Below the pieces are notes generated by a model. It was not told the origin of the DNA. It saw nothing but the letters and a program-made list of their open reading frames with translations, and made no database searches. Below are positions 48,749 to 62,642 of a DNA stretch of 64,000 nucleotides, one piece after another. The position numbers were made by a program, and so were the translations under genes. Within the stretch, counting starts at the first letter, position 1. Each line of letters starts with the position of its first letter. Origin of the DNA: Avena insularis (taxonomy: Eukaryota > Streptophyta > Magnoliopsida > Poales > Poaceae); the NCBI GenBank assembly GCA_023614405.1, contig CM042691.1:168798927-168862926 (forward strand). The letters are read 5' to 3'.

Positions 48749-51083
48749 TGAAAGGATACGGATGTCGCCTAGAGGGGGGTGAATAGGCGATTAAAACTTA
48801 TCCTAGAGTGGCTCAACAAAGGCGGAATAAAACTAGTGTTTACTTTGTTAAGCACAACCCAGAAACAACTAAGGTTCACTTATGTGCACCAACAACTTAT
48901 GCTAATCAATACAAGCAACAAAGTGATAGCAAGATATAGATTACTTCAAGCACGAAGGCTATCACAATGTAAAGTGCATAAGTAAAGAGCTCGGGTATAG
49001 AGATAACCGAGGCACGCGGGGACACTGATATTTTACCGAGTTCCTCCCAACATGGAGGTACGTCTCATTTGGAGAGGGGGTGGTATCAAACCACCAAGGC
49101 CATAAAAGGCCTCCCTTATTCTCCGGTGAATCTCACCCCAATGGGATTGATCCACGCTTCCACTAACGGTGCACTTGTCGGTGGCAACCGGAACCTCTCA
49201 CAAGGTTGGGGCACAACTCCACAACTTAATTGGAGGCTCCCAACAAACGCCACAAAAGGCCACAATGCCACCAAGGCCACAAACCGTCTAGGGTTCCAAG
49301 AACCCAAGAGGGACAAGCTCCAATGAGCAACTCAAACCAAATCCTCCAAGGAGAACTCAAACCGATGCACCAAATGCAAATGGCAAGAACACCACAAAGA
49401 TGCTCAAATCCCTCACTCTCAAGTTCCAACAAAGCTACTAAAGCTATTGGGGGAACAAGAGATGAGGAATCAAAGAGAGACCCAAAATCCCCCAAAATCT
49501 AGATCCCCAAAGATACACTCACAAAGAGATGTTTTGGTTTGGTCAAAACGTAGATCTAAATCGCCTCCAACAACCCCTCAAATATATGCAAGAATCAATG
49601 GAGGGGTGTGTAGAAATCAAGCTTAAAGAGTAAAGCAAATGGGGGCAAAGCTTGGACAAGAAAAGGAGGAATAAGTAACCCTAAACAATAATGGACGAAG
49701 TCTATTTAAAGGGTCGGGCTAAATCTGCCCGTTGGGGCAATTTTCTGGACGGTCCGGTACTACCGGATTTAACTGGTACTACCGGAACCAAACAAAAAGG
49801 CAGAAGGAAGAAGGAACCAGGCGAGGGCGCATCAGTGGGCAGGGCTAGAGGCAAGTGGGGCGAAAGCAAGCGGCATCAAGCAAGAAGCAGCTCGCAAAGA
49901 CGCAGCGGCCAGCGAAGCGACGCAGCCGCAGAGTGCCGCATGCAAGCGCATGCAGCTGCAGAGGGGTCCGCGCGGCAGCGGCAGCGCAACAGCCAATGCG
50001 TAACGCTGCTACAGAAAGCAGCAGCAATGGGCAGCAGCTTAGCGGCGGCAGCAGCGCAGAATGGCCAATGCGCCAGCAGCGCATGCGCAGCGTGAGGCCA
50101 GCAAGGCGAAGCGGATGCGGCCGCGCCGGCGTCGGGTCAACGCGCGGCAATGGCTCAGATCTGGGTCTGCGCGAATCTGGAAAAGAAAAACTGGGCCGGC
50201 CGGTAGTACCGGCCCACCCGGGGGTACTACCGGGCCGGCCGGTACTACCGCAAATAGTACCTAGCGAGGCAGAAAGAAAACTGGCCGTTTTCAGGCCTGG
50301 ACGGTAGTACCGGCCCGTCCGGGCGGTACTACCGATCGGCCCAAAAAAGAGACTGACAGGCAAATATTCAAACGATAATAACTTTTGACTGTAAGCTCCG
50401 ATTGACCCGATTCAAATTGCGTTGGATAGAGGACGACAAGGGCTTTCCAATAAAAAGTGGAAATATTGATTATCACAAAGTGAGAAAGTATCAAGTACAA
50501 TAATGTGATATACCTCACTTGGTGAGAAACCGAAAAGCCGCATAAATCAAAATCGCAACAAGATACATATGGGAGATCCGATTTTGATGAACAAGAGCTT
50601 GTTATGGAGATTACCACAAGCTCTATATCCTCACACGGATAAGACCAAATAACAACCAAATACGATGATGCAAGTATGCAAAGGTTTGAGCTCTCTCTGA
50701 ACGATGTGACCAAATTACTCATACGAGAGCCCCTCTTGATAGTACGGTTATCTATCCTAAACCCGGTCTCACACACAACGTGAGACCGGCAAAAGAGACA
50801 ACCTATCAAGATTATACCTTTGCCTTGAGCATTCCACTTGAGCTCGATGTAGACGATCTTGCCCTTCTCAAGATGGAACGTCTTTCTTAATTCCTCATCA
50901 TCGACCTCGCATATTGAGCTTGCCCAACTTATCTTCTTTGCATTTCATCGACCTTGAAGCGAACACATGCTCCAAGCGATGCCACTGGACAAATCCTACA
51001 AGTATAACTTAATACACACATTAGTCCATAAAGATTGTCATTAATTACCAAAACCACACATGGGGGCCCAACATGTTCTTTCA
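48749..51083 (-). repeat. 5' LTR of element E
   Basis: It matches 41584-43729 up to 50897 and then extends to 51083, where the minus strand starts TGAAAGAACATGTTGGGCCC. The extension carries the TTTTGGTAATTAATGACA phrase that I recall from the 5' ends of related grass LTRs. Copies of the CCGG-N5-CCGG palindromes lie near 49754-49785, 50198-50250 and 50300-50335. Confidence 0.8.
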
Positions 51084-52217
51084 ACCGTGTTAGATAAAAT
51101 GACATTTGCAAGACGGAAGAACTGGAGTATATGTCGTACACGAAAAATAAAAACCTACCTTTGGGCACTTGCCGTCTACGAACATGTCGTAGGTGATGGT
51201 GAAGCCATGCTTCTTATCCTTCACCTTGATGATGTCCTTAAGACGGAGCTTGACAGAGTCGTTCGAGAAGTTGTCCACGGAGATGCGGAGACTATCCCTT
51301 CTGTCGCTGGTATACTCGTGCATGACCTTCGCGCGGTGCTGCAGAGGTTGGATTCGCCTGATGAACCAGCACATGGCTAGGACCAAGACGGTCAGACCCG
51401 TCTCTACAAACCACTCGATTCGCCTTATGGCCCGAGAAGCGTCGAGGTCGGAGGGAAGGGAGGCTTGGGATCTCCATGACGAGGCTTCAACGGCGGCTCT
51501 GTCAACGAAGTCCGGGTATGTAACTTGTCGGCCAGCCAGCGGAATGTCTGGGCCGTAGAAGTACGTTCGTTGCCAATTCTTGCAGGACTCATGACCGATG
51601 ATGTTAGGGAACCGCCGGCCAGGTCGAATCTTGAAGCTTATGGTTCCACAGTTCCTAAACTCTTCCTTGCTATGTCCGGCTTCACATTTGACGGTGAAGA
51701 AGTACACAAAAAGGTCTAACCTAGGCCTTATCCCTAGGTATCCCTCGCAAAGTGCCGCGTAGTTTCTAAGCACTAAGATGCTATTGGGGGAAAGGTTCTG
51801 AGGCTGGACCCTATAGTGGTTTAAGACGAAGAGGAAGAAGTTGGAGATGGGCAGGGAGACGCCGCGTACCAGTTGAGCTTTTAGGTACACCTTTTCTCCG
51901 GCTTGGGGAGAAGGTGTCACCTCACCGGCCGGCGCCACCCGCTAGGCAAGTCCCTCTGTCGCGGGAAGGTAACCTTCAGCGACCATCTCTTGGATATCAC
52001 GGTCGGTGATGTCCGAGCCGCGCCAGTCGCCCTTGTGCGAGTCTGGTTCCTCCTCCAGTGGCTCTAGCGCCGCCAAATTTGGGTCGCCGCCGGTGGACTC
52101 GATCACCGCCGATGCGGGGATTACCAAACCCTCTGGGGGCATGACGACAGAGCTCGCCGGCTTCGCCGCGGCTTCGCTCAATGTCGCCATTGATGGAGAG
52201 GTGCTGCTGCTAGCCAT

Positions 52218-52818
52218 GGAGTGAAGATTGGGTGCGGCTGGTGCAGATGAGAGCTAGGGTTTTTTCGAGGTTTCTCGCGGAGAGCTCGAGGAGAAGCGCG
52301 GCTGGAGGAAGAAGATGATGCGAGGAGAATGAGGTAAAAAGTGAAAATTTCCCCACGGGTACGATTTATCATCCTCGGCGTCAAGATTCGTGCAGCTTGA
52401 TCGAACGGTTGCCGCGTAGACGACGTGTTCGTGAACATGCGCGGAAATTTCGCCACGTCCACAACCGTCGCTGCCAACGGTTCGTATCGCTCGCGTGGGG
52501 AAATCGGATATGATTGCGTTCTCTGCATGTGTGAGTTACGAGGCGTCGCTGACCTAAGCCTACGTCGTCCTAGATGACATGGGTAGATGAGCCGTCACAT
52601 CGAAGATTCCGACATAGACGGATTCAATCCGACTATGGAGGAGTACGATGGAAGATTCAACATTTCTCCGGCTTACAAGTTGAAGACGGAGAAAGCTTTA
52701 CAGGGTTCTTTGGGAGGACTACAAGATATTGCTTGACGATTTGCTGACATCCAACTAGACGGAACATTCATATGAAGAGGCAAGACGGCGCAAGATCTCG
52801 GGGTTCTCCGGGGGCTAC
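52218..52818 (-). promoter_or_regulatory. Likely promoter and 5' UTR of D's antisense gene
   Basis: On the minus strand, pyrimidine-rich sequence with AAAACCCTAGCTCTCATC leads into the ATG at 52217, typical of plant 5' leaders. No clear TATA box was found. The plus-strand right edge is TCTCCGGGGGCTAC, the purine-rich tract directly before the 3' LTR of D. Confidence 0.4.
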
Positions 52819-53344
52819 TGTTAGAGATATGCTATATGGGTATCCTCATAGCATGTCACTTATCCGGATAACCCGGGTGACCCATAGTCGGTAGCATGGC
52901 CTATGGCCTGCTGGCGGCCTAGTTAGATGGATCCAGAAGGGAGACCCATGCCGGATAAAGGAAGGCTACGGTGGAGTCACCAGCATACCCGGAGCCTTGG
53001 AGTGCAAGATACACAAGACTAGTAATAGACGGTGTAGGACTATGTAACCTGTCCGGCTAGGACTTTTCCCTGTAACCCTAGGACCTGGCGACTATATAAG
53101 TCGGGCCTATGGGAGCCTTTAGGGCATCGATTCATACAACCTCGCACATCGAACCAATCCCTGTAACTCGGCGTATTGCCCTTATAGTGATTTATAGCAG
53201 GAGTAGGATTCCGCCACCATTGTGGGATCTGAACCTGGGTAAGCTGTGTTACCTTGTACCCATCAACCGTCCGCCTTAGCTCACGTCTCTAAACACGCAC
53301 TGTGAGGACCCCTCCATGGCGTACTCATCGGCAATACCACGACA
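52819..53344 (+). repeat. 3' LTR of element D
   Basis: It starts TGTTAGAGATATGC and ends CACGACA, 526 bp, closely matching 30717-31226. It is followed by the TAAAA target duplication and the rest of B's right LTR. Confidence 0.9.
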
Positions 53345-56021
53345 TAAAAGTAATAAAGAGATTTGATAAAGAAATTAATTAACAAAGCTTGCAAGTAAAA
53401 CTAGGATTTGGTATAATCAAGTTTGCATAACTAAAGCATGCCTAATGCATTTCCTATGTTATCTAGATTGCAAAGTTGCAAGTGTTACCTTGACTTGATT
53501 GGTGCACTGATTGAAGTTCTCTTCTTCTTCTTCTTCTTCTCCGTAGTAGTCCCCTTCCTCCTCGTATCCTTGGTCGGTACTAGCGTCTATAAATACATAT
53601 GAGGTACACAATCACCAAACAATACTTAACTACTTCTATTTGGCACACAAAGGTTCACACTGATGATCTAGCATCATCACAATCATCACATGAGTTAAAG
53701 ACCTAGTCTTATTTATTGTATTTTAGAAAAGTAATTTCTACTCATTAAAAACTATTTAAGATTTAATATTCTCTAATTAAAATATGGAATCATGTTGAAA
53801 CATGTCATCGCCACATATTTTAATACTTGGGAATGTGATTTAAAGTGGTGTCACAATTTAATAAGGCTTAACATTATTACTTTAAATAATTAGAGTGACT
53901 AGAAATGCCTATGGGGCATTCTTTTAATACTTGTCCAAGATTACTGCATGTAAACCTAAATATTTTTATATATTCAGAAAGATCTTGTCAAATGTGATTT
54001 TTGACAGTTGGAATCAACTCAAAAGCATTTATGGTTGATTTTTAAAAAATGTTTGAACGTTGAAAAGTCTCTGTCTTGTTATTTTTGGTATAGGTGATCT
54101 ATAATTGAAAATGGTTTGAATCCAACGGGCTTGGATTGATAATTTCCATACCTTTCTGGCAAAATTGGTTTCATGCAATTTGGTTTAGTGAAAGTCTTTC
54201 AATTGATTTTTGAATCTACTGACTGAACTAGAGTTTGAATAAATTAAAAAATCTCTATTTGAATCTACTGGGTTGCGCGGGAGAGCTAAATGGGCCGGCA
54301 CACTGCAGAGCGCAGCGCCCGGGCTGACTTGTCCCACCTGTCAGTGAGACAGGGGATGCCAAAAGGGTATCCGAGGATTTTGACCGTAGGATTAGATGCC
54401 AGATCAACGGCTCACGACCATCTTCCTCACTGGAACAGGACACAACGGGGAGAAACCCTATCAGGGCCAGTAGGGGTCGGGGGAGGCTTACCGGAGCTCC
54501 GGCGAGGGTTGGCGACGGGGGAAAATGGACGAGGCGGCTCTGGCGACTCCACTGGTACTGACGGTGGCTCCTGTAGTGGCCTAAATCGAAGATGCCTCTT
54601 CTTCACTGGCGCGGCGAATCCGGTGCGATTGGGGCGCTATGGTGGAGGGATTGCTCTGGGTTGCTCGGAGGAGTTGCTGAGGATATGTGGAGGAGAGGGG
54701 TGCGGTTCTCGGCCACAGGCGTGGCCTCCTTTTATAGCCGAGCGAGAGGGGCAGCGCGGCGTGGGCAGAGGTCATCGGGGATGGTGTCACAGTGTGCTAT
54801 TGGCATGGAGGAGGGTCTAGGCCGGTGCGCGGTCGCCTGGAGATAATCACAGGCATCATGGATCAGTAAATGGAGGCCTACAACGGTCGACAGCTTCGGT
54901 GCACGCCGACGATTCTGGCGGCGAACTTCGCGGGGAACGGCGGCTATGGGGCATGGGAGCTCAAACGGGGATGTATGTAGTGCTCCTAGGGTGGTTGTGA
55001 TCGTTTAGGCGGGCGGAGAGAGCGCGAGGTGGTTGGGTTATGTGGGACGAGGCGTGAACTGCAGGTGTGCGTTGACATGGTCGACAGTGGTCAGAGCACG
55101 GCTCGTGTCGGGTCTCCTTTGTCTTTCTCCGAGCTAGGCGTGTACAGGCAGGAGAGGTGAGGCATGGACGTGCTGTCGGGCAAGGTTGGCGAGGCCGACG
55201 TGGCTTGCATCGTGCAGTCGACGTTGATGTGGACAAGTTGGTGGTCAGGCATGCATGCCATTGATGAAATGGTCGTGCACAGTAGGCTAGGACTGCAGGT
55301 GCAAGGTGGGAGGTATACTGGGAGTACTTTGGTTGCAAAATGGGAGACCAGTTTGGCAAGAACACTGATCACTATAGTATTTGTGGATTTTGCTAGATTT
55401 GTGCACAGAAGGTGTTTGACAATATGGCCGCATGAAATTTAGTTTGGAATTTTTGGATGAATTTTGGCGAGTGCTTTGGTTACATGCTTGGTAGTCTCTA
55501 GTTGCTTGGGTTTGACAAGGTGAACTGGTTTCGTTGGGTTTTGAGAAATGGTGATCTTACTACCTACACTTGATTCACATTTGAATTGTCATTTGAATAG
55601 ATTTGAAATCTGTTTATGTTGGTTTGCAAAGTGGGCTTGGGTTCACTTTGACTTGTTCTAGCAAGGGGTGAAAATAATTGGATTTGTTTCTGTTTGAAAA
55701 CTTGGACTAAGAATACTCAAAGTAGTCTAGTGCTTAACTTTGGTCAAAATGACCATTTGCTTATGAGATCCCTTTGCTTATATATCTTATTTTTAAATTT
55801 CTCTTCATTTGATTCTGCTTGGAAATGATTTAGATGATGTTGTTTTCATCTTTCAACCAATCCTTAGCATTCATAGCAATCAAACATGGCATTGCGAGCA
55901 TTCATGCATTCATCACACACATATGCATTCATATTGATTTTAATTAACAAAAGTTTTTGTTAACCCTAAATTTGGGTGATTAGAACTTGATAATCTTGAT
56001 TAATATTTTTTCGATGTTACA

Positions 56022-56690
56022 GGGAAGATCATCAAGGCGAGCAAAAACACCTGTCAAGACCGGAGTGTCCGGCCCACTCCAACCGGAGTGTCCGGCCCCC
56101 TGGAGAAGCCCCGAGGTGTGGACATTATGTGTCCCAGTTCGGACACTACCCGGACACCGCCTAAAAACTTCAAAGTTTCCGGCAGGGCCGGACTGTCCGG
56201 CCTATATGGACCGAACTGTCTGCCCCACCGGACTGTCCGCCCCGACAAAAACCTAATACAAGTCAGATGTATCATTTTGAGTTGTTTGCGTCTTAGTTTC
56301 GGTTTCTGGCCGCCCCAGCCGTCCTTATAAGCCCTGGGACGTCCCCATAGTTAGGGTTATACCACATTTAAACTATTTTGGAGTTGTTTCTTATTAATAA
56401 CCTCTGGAATTACCCTGTGATCAAATTATCTACTGTAATTGGGTGTGATTTGTTGTTTCATTAGAAATTAGTGGATTGCAAACTACCGTTCGTGGTCGAC
56501 GGCTACGTGCGCAAGAGCATGGTATTGTGAATATCCATAGGGTTTAAGTGCTGTTGCATTAGCATCAGGGTTCGAGCGGAAGAGTTCATAGCTACATGCT
56601 AGTTATCTATCGTCTACCATCATCATCGACAAGTGCTTGCTGAGAAGATCGGACCGCCCATATCGATAGTGTAGTGTGTCTTAATAAAAA
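56022..56690 (+). mobile_element. 3' remainder of element A with CCGG-N5-CCGG repeats
   Basis: It starts with the right copy of the GGGAA duplication and continues element A after the B insertion. Several CCGGAGTGTCCGG / CCGGACTGTCCGG palindromes cluster at 56059-56250. The sequence beyond (TTATAAGCCC near 56325, then GAAGATCGGACCGCCC near 56645) looks like the tail of a gypsy LTR. The exact LTR start and end cannot be set because no second LTR is in the window. Confidence 0.6.
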
Positions 56691-56844
56691 TTATACTTTT
56701 AAGTTTCTCATACGTATACCCTTTATTACCGAACACATAAATTGCCATTTCTCCTTTCATGAAAGAGTGTAATTTTTGATAAATATTATTATATTGTAAT
56801 TTGGTATTTGTTTCGTGAGTAAGTAATTTGACATTTTTAATATA

Positions 56845-56989
56845 CTTTTTTGTTTTAAAATATAAGATGTTTTATCTTTGTAAAAGAACTGTATCTAGAC
56901 TTTTTAATATATAGGTTCAATCAGAATCTAAACACTAAAAAAATTTAGATACGTTTTTTTAACAAAGTTATATTTTATATTTTGAAACG
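56845..56989. mobile_element. Degenerate Stowaway-like MITE
   Basis: GTTTTAAAATATAAGATG (56852 onward) and TTATATTTTGAAAC (ending 56988) are imperfect inverted repeats typical of Stowaway ends. The left terminus has decayed to TACTTTTTT. The right terminus is overlapped by the next MITE, which begins at 56992. Confidence 0.55.
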
Positions 56990-56991
56990 TA

Positions 56992-57205
56992 CTCCCTCTG
57001 TTTCAAATTACTCCGCGCGCACGCTTACCTAGGTGGCCTAGTATTCTCTCATTTTTCATCAAAAAATTCTTAGAATTTTTGGTATACGTAGTACATATTT
57101 CATACTATCTATTTCAAAAATTCAAGAATTTTTTTGAATGAAAAATAAGGAAGTATTAGTTCACCTACATAAGCGCGCCGACGGAGTAATTTGAAACAGA
57201 GGGAG
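56992..57205. mobile_element. Stowaway MITE in the FKF1 upstream region
   Basis: The terminal inverted repeats CTCCCTCTGTTTCAAATTAC / GTAATTTGAAACAGAGGGAG are perfect, and the element is flanked by TA on both sides (56990-56991, 57206-57207). It is 214 bp with no coding capacity, as expected for a Tc1/mariner-derived MITE. It ends 273 bp before the FKF1 start codon. Confidence 0.92.
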
Positions 57206-57300
57206 TAGTAAGTAAAAAAAAACTGGCAACGCGCGCCGTTGCATGCCGCCCAGTGGGCCCACTCGACCGTCCCGGCAAAACGGCCGCGACACCGAGCGCG

Positions 57301-57309
57301 AGATATTTT
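57301..57309 (-). promoter_or_regulatory. Evening element (reverse orientation)
   Basis: AGATATTTT is the exact reverse complement of the evening element AAAATATCT, bound by CCA1/LHY/RVE-type MYB factors. It lies 170 bp upstream of the FKF1 ATG. Confidence 0.65.
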
Positions 57310-57360
57310 CTGGCGAATCTGGTAATTAACCACCAACCTCGTGCCCCTTCTCTCGCGCGC

Positions 57361-57370
57361 CCATAAAAAC
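57361..57370 (+). promoter_or_regulatory. TATA-like box of FKF1
   Basis: CCATAAAAAC sits about 110 bp upstream of the ATG, between the two evening elements. It is the best TATA candidate in the upstream 270 bp. It would put the transcription start near 57395-57405. Confidence 0.45.
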
Positions 57371-57376
57371 AAGTAG

Positions 57377-60927
<3,551 letters not shown>

Positions 60928-61017
60928 TTCTGCATATGTTGCTCTGCGTAGTTAATAGATTTTAGATCTTATTGTGCTGTCCTTCCTTTGTTTTGTATAT
61001 GGAAATTAGTTCAAAAG

Positions 61018-61023
61018 AATAAA
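61018..61023 (+). terminator. Poly(A) signal of FKF1
   Basis: AATAAA lies 91 bp after the stop codon. A second AATAAA-like site is near 61199. A 15-bp direct repeat (GTTTGGAACAGGTAG) at about 61058-61087 lies in the 3' UTR or just beyond. Confidence 0.5.
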
Positions 61024-61256
61024 GTGTACTTTTATGATGGCATACGGTCATCCTGAGGTTTGGAACAGGTAGGTTTGGAACAGGTAGTACAGTATATTTG
61101 TAGGTTGTAAATTCATGTATACTACTAGTATTTTCCTTGTGTCTGCTCATGTTTGTATTTGATTTTCATGTGTTTGATGAGATTTTGTGCATGTTGCATA
61201 ATAAAGGAGTAAATATAGTGCAAGTAAAAATACTTGTGCTCTGGTAAAGAAAGGAG

Positions 61257-61451
61257 GTTCAGTGTACATCTTTTTTAAAAGAAGCATATATTAATATCAA
61301 CATATACCAATTACACCTAGACTTCAACAACGCACCCCGCTACAACAATCTATTTCTTATAACAGCAGTACTAACACCACAAGTACAGCATCAAAAGTTT
61401 AGTTTTTTTCAAAGCGGCGCCTTTAATAAGGGAATAATGCACAAGCGCCGT
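61257..61451. other. Start of an unassigned repeat region
   Basis: TTTTTTAAAAGAAGCATATATTAATATCAA and nearby phrases resemble a repeat that I recall as common in cereal intergenic DNA. The family cannot be named here and no ORF is supported. Confidence 0.35.
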
Positions 61452-61567
61452 ACCCATATTAGTTGACTTGAATTTACCGAGATTCGGATGTATCTAGCAC
61501 TAAAATATGTCTAGATACATCCGAATCTAGACAAATCCAAGTCAACTAATATGGGTCGGAGTGAGTA
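61452..61567. mobile_element. MITE-like palindrome downstream of FKF1
   Basis: ACCCATATTAGTTGACTTG at the left is matched by CAAGTCAACTAATATGGGT at the right, with an inner pair ATTCGGATGTATCTAG / CTAGATACATCCGAAT. The right end reads CGGAGTGAGTA, like a Stowaway end. The left counterpart has been lost and replaced by GCGCCGT. Confidence 0.7.
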
Positions 61568-62567
61568 TTAGATTTTTACTCTGAAGAAAGTCCTTGCTCG
61601 CAAAACAATGCCTTCAACAAGGTCATTGCCAGACACAACCAATTAAGGCCAGGTCTTGGATTTTTACCCTGCAATATGAGACACTGAACGTCTCCTGTGC
61701 TGCCACCCTACTAACAAGACGTTGCTACAATTCACAAATCAACAAGCCAGCTACTCAGCACCGAAGACTCGAACCACCTATGCTAGCCCTCAAATCTCCG
61801 CTTTCATGACATTCTCCACCATTGACTTCACCATGGACCGACAAAGAAAATGTCCAATGATGATACCCGACAATAGAGCTTCGCAACGTTCTCTTTGAAA
61901 CCAAACAGTCAGAAAATGCACAGATGCGCACGACCGAACCCCATCCAACCAGCATTCTCCAGGCATGATCGGTGATGCCAGTAGAGTATTCCGGAACCCA
62001 ACAATCCTCACAGATCAACAACGACACACATCTAAAAGTTCTTTGTCTTTGCCCATGAGACAGCAAGGGCCGCCACCATTATCCGCGAGACTCGCAAGCC
62101 TCCAGGCCGCAGCCTCCTCCAGCACGACTGCAACACACAAAGAATTAACAATAAGGCTGAGTCGAAGGGGGTGAACCACCTACAATAGCAGCCCAAATGG
62201 GATCCTACAACCTCGAACATGGCCCAAGGTCTAGATATTGGTCCGCAGGAAACCCAGATTGCCACCGCCAGTGACTATCGCAGCTTCCAGCAGCCACCAC
62301 GACGATGCCTTGCCACCTCTATGCTGCCACCCCGCAGGAGATCTCAATCCCAGACGACCAACTGTGTCGCACAGTGCACTCCGCCGTTGCCACGCTAGCC
62401 CCCGCGCAACGTGGCTGAGGCCACCTCTCCATGCACAAATACTTGATTGACCTATTCATGATACTAGATGATACCCCGCATGTTATTACGGGAATTCTTA
62501 GAAATATAGGAGTTTTCGACTAAGTATATACATTGGCAATCATCTTATATCACATTAATAGTCCCTA
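61568..62567. other. Unassigned sequence, no supported gene
   Basis: Both strands carry only short frames with no domains (for example 61755-62066 minus). The C/A-rich plus strand with many CCACC and CAACC runs looks like a decayed transposon, but I cannot place it. Confidence 0.4.
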
Positions 62568-62642
62568 AAGTACTTAACAACAACATAATATTTATATATG
62601 TGTTGGGTGAAGTACTTAACAATAACATAATATTTATACATG
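62568..62642. repeat. 42-bp tandem duplication at the edge of an LTR
   Basis: AAGTACTTAACAACAACATA at 62568 is repeated with few changes at 62610, and the following ATAATATTTATA.ATGTGT also repeats. The second copy runs into the LTR start at 62643. Confidence 0.65.

Larger units (their letters stand above)
41584..51083 (-). mobile_element. Element E: non-autonomous copia-like LTR element with gag only
   Basis: The ends are TGAAAGGATA (41584) and GTTCTTTCA (51083), short terminal inverted repeats. The flanks ACAGT (41579-41583) and ACCGT (51084-51088) are a target duplication with one mismatch. Removing E restores a 92-bp intron in D's antisense gene, which independently supports both ends. 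A tRNA-Met-type primer site on the minus strand (48735-48746) fixes the orientation. A gag ORF is present but no protease, integrase, RT or RNase H motif, so any movement needed helper proteins. The large AT-rich stretch 43730-46311 is non-coding. Confidence 0.85.
39112..52217 (-). pseudogene. Element D antisense gene, six exons, gypsy-type transposon family (PF04195-like)
   Basis: The minus-strand ATG at 52217 follows a plant-like leader. Inferred exons: 52217-51159, 41561-41320, 41246-40704, 40219-40147, 40016-39711, 39628-39112. Splice signals are GTAGGT...AACAG, GTAAGC...TTCAG, GTAAGT...CACAG, GTAAAC...TGCAG and GTAAGT...TGCAG. Exon 1 encodes the 'putative gypsy type transposon' region (QLVRGVSLPISNFFLFVLNH, LRNYAALCEGYLGIRPRLDL), typical of grass gypsy antisense ORFs. 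Later exons give a basic, nuclear-signal-like stretch (KKKKTEGG), an Ala/Pro-rich linker and a coiled coil (exon 5). Damage: in-frame TAG at 51944-51942, a shift late in exon 3, a lost base at the exon 5 donor, and TAA at 39207-39205. Its function in retrotransposons is unknown. Element E sits in intron 1. Confidence 0.75.
30717..53344 (+). mobile_element. Element D: Tat-type Ty3/gypsy with dual RNase H and antisense gene
   Basis: Ends are TGTTGGGGATATGC (30717) and ACCACGACA (53344), flanked by TAAAA (30712-30716 and 53345-53349). The LTRs are 510 and 526 bp. Without nested E the element is about 13.1 kb. Sense-strand order is LTR, primer site, gag-like region, second gag, protease, RT, RNase H, second (archaeal-type) RNase H, integrase. 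A convergent spliced antisense gene and the 3' LTR follow. A second RNase H and antisense ORFs downstream of pol are known traits of the plant Tat lineage. It sits in B's right LTR, so it is younger than B. Confidence 0.93.
7285..56021 (-). mobile_element. Element B: chromodomain Ty3/gypsy retrotransposon carrying nested C, D and E
   Basis: B reads on the minus strand. Its ends are TGTCAACACC at 7285 and ...GATGTTACA at 56021, flanked by the 5-bp target duplication GGGAA (7280-7284 and 56022-56026). Without its insertions the left LTR (7285-10868 plus 23204-23584) is about 3965 bp and the right LTR (29382-30716 plus 53350-56021) about 4007 bp. The two align along their whole length. The internal region is 23585-29381. 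Long LTRs plus a C-terminal chromodomain place it with Tekay/Del-type chromoviruses. It inserted into the pol end of element A. The matching target duplication shows that the whole 48.7-kb stack sits at one integration point. Confidence 0.93.
29382..56021 (-). repeat. Right (5') LTR of element B, split by element D
   Basis: LTR sequence is at 29382-30716 and 53350-56021. It matches the left LTR throughout, including the (TTC)n tract and the GC-rich 54290-55440 stretch. Frames at 54290-54820 and 55164-55442 are parallel to frames at 9875-10679 in the left LTR and are treated as non-genic. Confidence 0.9.

Noticed and set aside
50898..51083. A separate small copia fragment to the right of E
   Set aside because: Treating it as the outer part of E's 5' LTR gives matching TGAAAG/CTTTCA ends, near-identical flanks and a sensible 92-bp host intron.
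54290..54820. A 176-codon plus frame upstream of FKF1 resembling a gene
   Set aside because: It lies in B's right LTR and has a broken counterpart in the left LTR at 9875-10100; it is low complexity.
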